Shown here piece by piece: positions 60,818 through 64,000 of a stretch of DNA of 64,000 nt; position 1 is the stretch's first letter, and the number at the start of each line of letters is the position of its first letter. The stretch lies in assembly GCF_030730875.1 (NCBI RefSeq), contig NZ_JAVAMA010000007.1, forward strand, positions 62,001 to 126,000, written 5' to 3'. The translations under genes were made by a program, and so were the position numbers. The DNA comes from Sphingomonas sp. DG1-23. Its GTDB lineage: Bacteria; Pseudomonadota; Alphaproteobacteria; Sphingomonadales; Sphingomonadaceae. The notes beneath the pieces are model-generated. The model saw nothing but the letters and a program-made list of their open reading frames with translations. It did no database searches and was not told the DNA's origin.

Positions 60818-60836
60818 ATTAGTATGCTTATATGAT
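60818..60836. promoter_or_regulatory. AT-rich operator-like element, site D
   Basis: The sequence reads ATTAGTAT-GCT-TATATGAT, matching the core of sites A to C at both ends. It lies 13-31 bases upstream of the minus-strand CoA-transferase and 80 bases upstream of the divergent gene at 60916, almost the same geometry as site B between GH42 and GH127. Confidence 0.55.
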
Positions 60837-60915
60837 TTATCCTTGCGCACGCTATGGGCACGGCTAAACCAAGTCAACCGGGCAGCGGCGGATCCGGCGG
60901 GAAAAGGAGATTGGG

Positions 60916-62028
60916 GTGCGCGGCATGACGTGGGACCATCCGCGGGGCTATGATCCGCTCGTCGCGGCGTCGGCCGAATGGCGCGCGCGGGGCGGCCCCG
61001 AGATCGCGTGGGACCGCCGCTCGCTGCAGGATTTCGAGAGCTATCCGGTCGAGGAGCTCGCACGCCGCTACGATCTGATCGTCATCGATCACCCGCATGT
61101 CGGCCAGCTCGCGCAACACGGGTGCATCGCCCCGATCGACACGCTCGTCGTCCCGGCCGAGCTTGCCGACATAGCGGCGCGATCGATCGGCGGTTCGTAC
61201 GAAAGCTATGCCTGGCAGGGTCGACAATGGGCGCTGCCGATCGATGCTGCGGCGCAGGTCCAGGCGTGGGTGCCCGGCCGCCTGGCCGCGCCGCTGACGC
61301 GTTGGTCCGAACTCGCGCCGCTCGTGGCGCAGCGCCGCGTGCTGCTGCCGCTGCGCCCGCCGCACTCGCTGATGGCCCTGTTCACACTGAGCGGGATGTT
61401 CGGCGTCGCGCTCGACATTGCCGGCCCCGACCTGTTTCCCGCCGCAGCCGCAGCGCCGCTGGCGGCGCTCGCCGAACTTGCCGACGCGCTCGACCCGGCC
61501 TGTTTCGATATGGACCCGATCGCGGTGCTCGAGGCGATGGCCGCACCGGATGCTGCGATCGCGGTTGCCCCGCTGATCTACGGCTATGTCAGCTACGCGG
61601 TCCAGGGCTTCCGCCCGACCCGGATCGGCTTCGCGGACTTGCCCGCAGCCGGTCCGGCCGGACCGCGCGGTTCGGTGCTGGGCGGCACCGGTATCGCGGT
61701 CTCGGCGCTCGCCGCCGACCCGGAAGCCGCCGCGTGCTTTGCTGTGTGGGTCGCCGGCGCCGAAGTCCAGCAGGGTCTCTACGCCGCGAAGGGCGGCCAG
61801 CCCGCGCATGCCTGCGCGTGGGAGGCGGAAGCAGTGAACACCCCCATCGCGGACTTCTGCCGCGCCACCCGCGCCACGCTCGATCGCGCGTGGCTGCGCC
61901 CACGCCATCATGGCTATATGGCGTTCCAGGCCATCGCCTCCGAACGACTCAACCACGGCCTGTGCGCGCGCGAGGCCCCTGCCGCGATCCTCGCCGCGCT
62001 CAACGCGCTCTATCGGGACAGCCTGTGA
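60916..62028 (+). CDS. Solute-binding-protein-like protein without signal peptide (second)
   Basis: A 370-residue protein related to family-1 binding proteins: RYDLIVIDHPHVGQLAQHG, APIDTLVVPAELADIA, SYAWQGRQWALPIDAAAQVQ and LGGTGIAVSALAADPEAAAC follow the usual order of that fold. It begins MRGMTWDHPRGYDPL with no signal peptide; GTG 60916 is fixed by AAGGAGA at 60904-60910. The TWDHPRGYDP start looks like a conserved family feature and not a truncated export signal. GTGA coupling to a class III CoA-transferase repeats the association seen in the opposite operon. Function unknown: a cytoplasmic carrier, sensor or CoA-transferase partner can all be imagined. Confidence 0.82.
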   Translation: MRGMTWDHPRGYDPLVAASAEWRARGGPEIAWDRRSLQDFESYPVEELARRYDLIVIDHPHVGQLAQHGCIAPIDTLVVPAELADIAARSIGGSYESYAWQGRQWALPIDAAAQVQAWVPGRLAAPLTRWSELAPLVAQRRVLLPLRPPHSLMALFTLSGMFGVALDIAGPDLFPAAAAAPLAALAELADALDPACFDMDPIAVLEAMAAPDAAIAVAPLIYGYVSYAVQGFRPTRIGFADLPAAGPAGPRGSVLGGTGIAVSALAADPEAAACFAVWVAGAEVQQGLYAAKGGQPAHACAWEAEAVNTPIADFCRATRATLDRAWLRPRHHGYMAFQAIASERLNHGLCAREAPAAILAALNALYRDSL

Positions 62029-63173
62029 CCGGGCCTGCGAATCCCGGCCTGCTCTCGGGCTTGCTCGTCGTCGAGATCGCGCAATTCCTCGCCGGCCCGT
62101 CGGCGGCCCTACGGCTCGGCGATCTCGGCGCACGGGTGATCAAGGTCGAGCGCAAGGGCGCCGGCGACATCTGCCGCAGTCTCTATCTCAGCGACACTGC
62201 GGTCGCCGGCGATTCGACTCTGTTCCACGCGATCAACCGCAACAAGGAAAGCATCGCCGCCGACCTCAAGGATCCGGCAGACCTTGCCTTTGTCGATCGG
62301 CTGCTCGCGCGTGCCGACGTGGTGATCCACAATTTCCGTCCCGGGGTTGCGGAGCGGCTCGGGATCGGCGTCGAGGCCCTGCGCGCGCGCCATCCGCGGC
62401 TGATCGTCGGTACGATCTCGGGCTATGGCGAGGCCGGACCATGGGCGAGCCTGCCGGGCCAGGATCTCCTCGCCCAGGCGCTGTCGGGCGTGATGTGGCT
62501 CAACGGCAGCGCCGGCGACGGCCCGGTCCCGGTCGGCCTTTCGGTCGGCGACATGCTCGCCGGCCACGTCCTTGTCGAAGGCGTGCTGGCCGCCTTGGTC
62601 CGCCGCGGGATCACCGGCGAGGGCGCGCATATCGCCACCTCGCTGCTCGAGGCATTGGTCGACTTCCAGTTCGAAGTGCTCACCACCTATCTCAACGACG
62701 GCCGGCGCCCGCCGCAGCGTGCCGCAGTCGACAATGCGCACGCCTATCTCGCGGCGCCCTACGGCGTGTACCGCACCGCCGACGGCCATCTCGCGCTCGC
62801 GATGACTCCGCTCCCGCGGCTGGCCGCGTTACTCGATTTCGAACTTCCCGGCGGGGACGCCGGTTTCGCCAGTCGCGACGCGGTCAAAGAGTCGATCGCC
62901 GCGCGGCTGGCGGAGGGCACCAATGCCCGGTGGATGGAATATCTCCGTGCCGACGACATCTGGTGCGCGCCGGTGCTCGACTGGGAGAGCCTGCTGGTGA
63001 CCGAAGCGTTCGACCGGCTCGACCTGCTGCAGACGATCGGCCGCCCCGGCGCGCAGCTCGAGACCACCCGATCGCCGTTACGGATCGACGGTACGCGGCC
63101 CGCCGCCGCGCGTGGCGCGCCTGCGGTCGGCGAACACGATGCGGCGATCCGCAAGGAATTTGGCGCGGCATGA
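62025..63173 (+). CDS. CaiB/BaiF-type (class III) CoA-transferase, second copy
   Basis: A 382-residue paralogue of the enzyme at 59615-60805, clearly similar along its length: [49 protein letters not shown] and PGQDLLAQALSG. The catalytic Asp lies in SVGDMLAGHVL. GTG 62025 overlaps the TGA of the binding-protein-like gene, and its own stop overlaps the rhamnosidase start (ATGA), so three functions are translated as one block. The donor and acceptor acids are unknown. Confidence 0.93.
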   Translation: MTGPANPGLLSGLLVVEIAQFLAGPSAALRLGDLGARVIKVERKGAGDICRSLYLSDTAVAGDSTLFHAINRNKESIAADLKDPADLAFVDRLLARADVVIHNFRPGVAERLGIGVEALRARHPRLIVGTISGYGEAGPWASLPGQDLLAQALSGVMWLNGSAGDGPVPVGLSVGDMLAGHVLVEGVLAALVRRGITGEGAHIATSLLEALVDFQFEVLTTYLNDGRRPPQRAAVDNAHAYLAAPYGVYRTADGHLALAMTPLPRLAALLDFELPGGDAGFASRDAVKESIAARLAEGTNARWMEYLRADDIWCAPVLDWESLLVTEAFDRLDLLQTIGRPGAQLETTRSPLRIDGTRPAAARGAPAVGEHDAAIRKEFGAA

Positions 63174-64000
63174 CCGCGATCGAGGAGACGGGAATGCTGC
63201 TCTCGACCATGAGGGGCGCGCGGCTGCGCGAAGGCGTGGCACTCGCGGCGCTCGCCCTCGCATCGCCCGCAGGCGCGCAGGAGGCGCCATTGTCGGAAGA
63301 AGGCTTTCGCAATCCGCCTGCCGAGGCGCGGCCCAACACGCTTTATTTCTGGATGAACGGCAATGTCTCGCACGAGGGGATCGAGGCCGATCTCCAGTCG
63401 ATCCGCGACGCGGGGTTGGGCGGGGTGATGGCGTTCGACGGCAGCAACGACATTCCGCAGGGCCCGATCCATTATCTTGGCCGCAAGTGGCTCGATCGGA
63501 TGGAGCACATGATCCGGCGCGGTGCCGAGCTTGGGCTCAGCATCGGCATGCACAACGCGCCCGGCTGGTCATCGAGCGGCGGCCCGTGGATCGCGCCGGA
63601 ACAGGCGATGCAGCAGATCGTCTGGACCGAGACGACGACGGACGGCGGCCGCCGCGTCCGGCTCCAGCTCCCGATGCCCTATATCAAGCTGGGCTATTAT
63701 CGTGACGCCGCGGTCGTCGCGTTCCCCGCCTCCGAGGGCGACGAGAGCTATTTCCGCGATCGCGTCGCGGCGGTGCGCGTTGGCGAGACTCCGGTCGAAG
63801 GCATGTTCGACCGCGATCTGCACAGCGCGGTCGAGATCGGCCCCGGCGCGCCGCTGGTGATTGCGATGAAGGCGCCGTTCGCGGCGCAGGCGGTGACGCT
63901 TTATGCCGACAAGCATGTTCCCGCCTTCGACGCGATGGTCGAGGCATCGATCGACGGCACGCTTTGGTATCCGATCGGCAAGGTGACCGTCGCGGTCGAG
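63170..64000 (+). CDS. GH106-type alpha-L-rhamnosidase (3' end outside window)
   Basis: The first 277 residues of a large exported glycosidase. ATG 63170 overlaps the CoA-transferase stop; ATG 63194 is an alternative closer to the signal peptide (hydrophobic stretch ending AGAQ). After it, FRNPPAEARPNTLYFWMNG, ISHEGIEADLQSIRDAG-like sequence (here VSHEGIEADLQS), LGGVMAFDGS and MHNAPGWSSSGGPWI match the start of the GH106 catalytic barrel. GH106 enzymes remove alpha-L-rhamnose, including from rhamnogalacturonan II. The catalytic residues lie beyond the window edge. Confidence 0.88.
   Translation, partial: MTAIEETGMLLSTMRGARLREGVALAALALASPAGAQEAPLSEEGFRNPPAEARPNTLYFWMNGNVSHEGIEADLQSIRDAGLGGVMAFDGSNDIPQGPIHYLGRKWLDRMEHMIRRGAELGLSIGMHNAPGWSSSGGPWIAPEQAMQQIVWTETTTDGGRRVRLQLPMPYIKLGYYRDAAVVAFPASEGDESYFRDRVAAVRVGETPVEGMFDRDLHSAVEIGPGAPLVIAMKAPFAAQAVTLYADKHVPAFDAMVEASIDGTLWYPIGKVTVAVE

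Noticed and set aside
1..64000. tRNA, rRNA, integrase or attachment site that could mark a genomic island
   Set aside because: I found no cloverleaf-like, ribosomal or recombinase sequence, so island status of the right half stays an inference.

Overview
The window looks like chromosomal DNA of a sphingomonad (Alphaproteobacteria, Sphingomonas or a close relative). It is GC-rich throughout, carries four TonB-dependent receptors (three of the large Xanthomonas/Caulobacter/sphingomonad types), often uses GTG and TTG starts, and has intergenic inverted repeats of the GTCACCCCGG...CCGGGGTCCAC type that are familiar from sphingomonad genomes. The genus is inferred from style and gene content; no rRNA or tRNA gene is present to confirm it.

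Left part (1 to about 16 kb): mostly general chromosomal genes in mixed orientation. These are the end of an HlyD/EmrA-type membrane fusion protein, a secreted amidase, a DUF2721 membrane protein, a GNAT acyltransferase, a DmdC-like acyl-CoA dehydrogenase, the tRNA t6A enzyme TsaC/Sua5, MsrA, GalE, a PAP2 phosphatase, a ZnuD-like receptor with a histidine-rich loop, an alginate-export-type porin, a chemotaxis receptor and the remains of a MocR-type regulator. Inverted repeats sit at most gene ends here. One lies in frame inside tsaC and another supplies the C-terminus of the GNAT protein.

Right part (about 16 to 64 kb): a large plant-glycan utilisation locus made of tightly packed operons. 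A receptor is coupled to a secreted PI-PLC-type phosphodiesterase; next to it a second receptor is followed by a Tat-exported beta-propeller glycosidase. Then come an SGNH esterase and GH42 enzyme; GH127, a RuBisCO-like protein and a DUF1537 kinase; GH140 apiosidase, GH78 rhamnosidase, an Asp/Glu-racemase-fold protein and an MFS porter; a DeoR-type regulator with a TIM-barrel isomerase; and a split transketolase with an FGGY kinase, a third large receptor, a second MFS porter and a DUF5060-type hydrolase. A long minus-strand operon (60805 back to 49611) encodes a CaiB/BaiF CoA-transferase, a MaoC hydratase, a ribose-type ABC importer, an extra binding-protein-like protein without signal peptide, a Gfo/Idh/MocA oxidoreductase, a second GH42 and a GH29 fucosidase. 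Divergent from it lie another signal-less binding-protein-like gene, a second CoA-transferase and a GH106 rhamnosidase that runs off the window.

The hydrolases (apiosidase, two rhamnosidase families, GH127, fucosidase, beta-galactosidases) point to pectin side chains, possibly rhamnogalacturonan II. The metabolic genes match the published D-apiose pathways: isomerase, apulose kinase and split apulose-4-phosphate transketolase for one, RuBisCO-like protein and DUF1537 kinase for part of another. These assignments rest on family membership and neighbourhood, not on a search.

Two regulatory signals tie the locus together. An AT-rich element with core ATTAGTAT-TAT-NATAT lies upstream of four separate transcription units, and DeoR-type TTTCG-rich sites lie between the deoR-like gene and the transketolase operon. 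The least understood part is the pair of signal-less binding-protein-like genes encoded with class III CoA-transferases and a MaoC hydratase.
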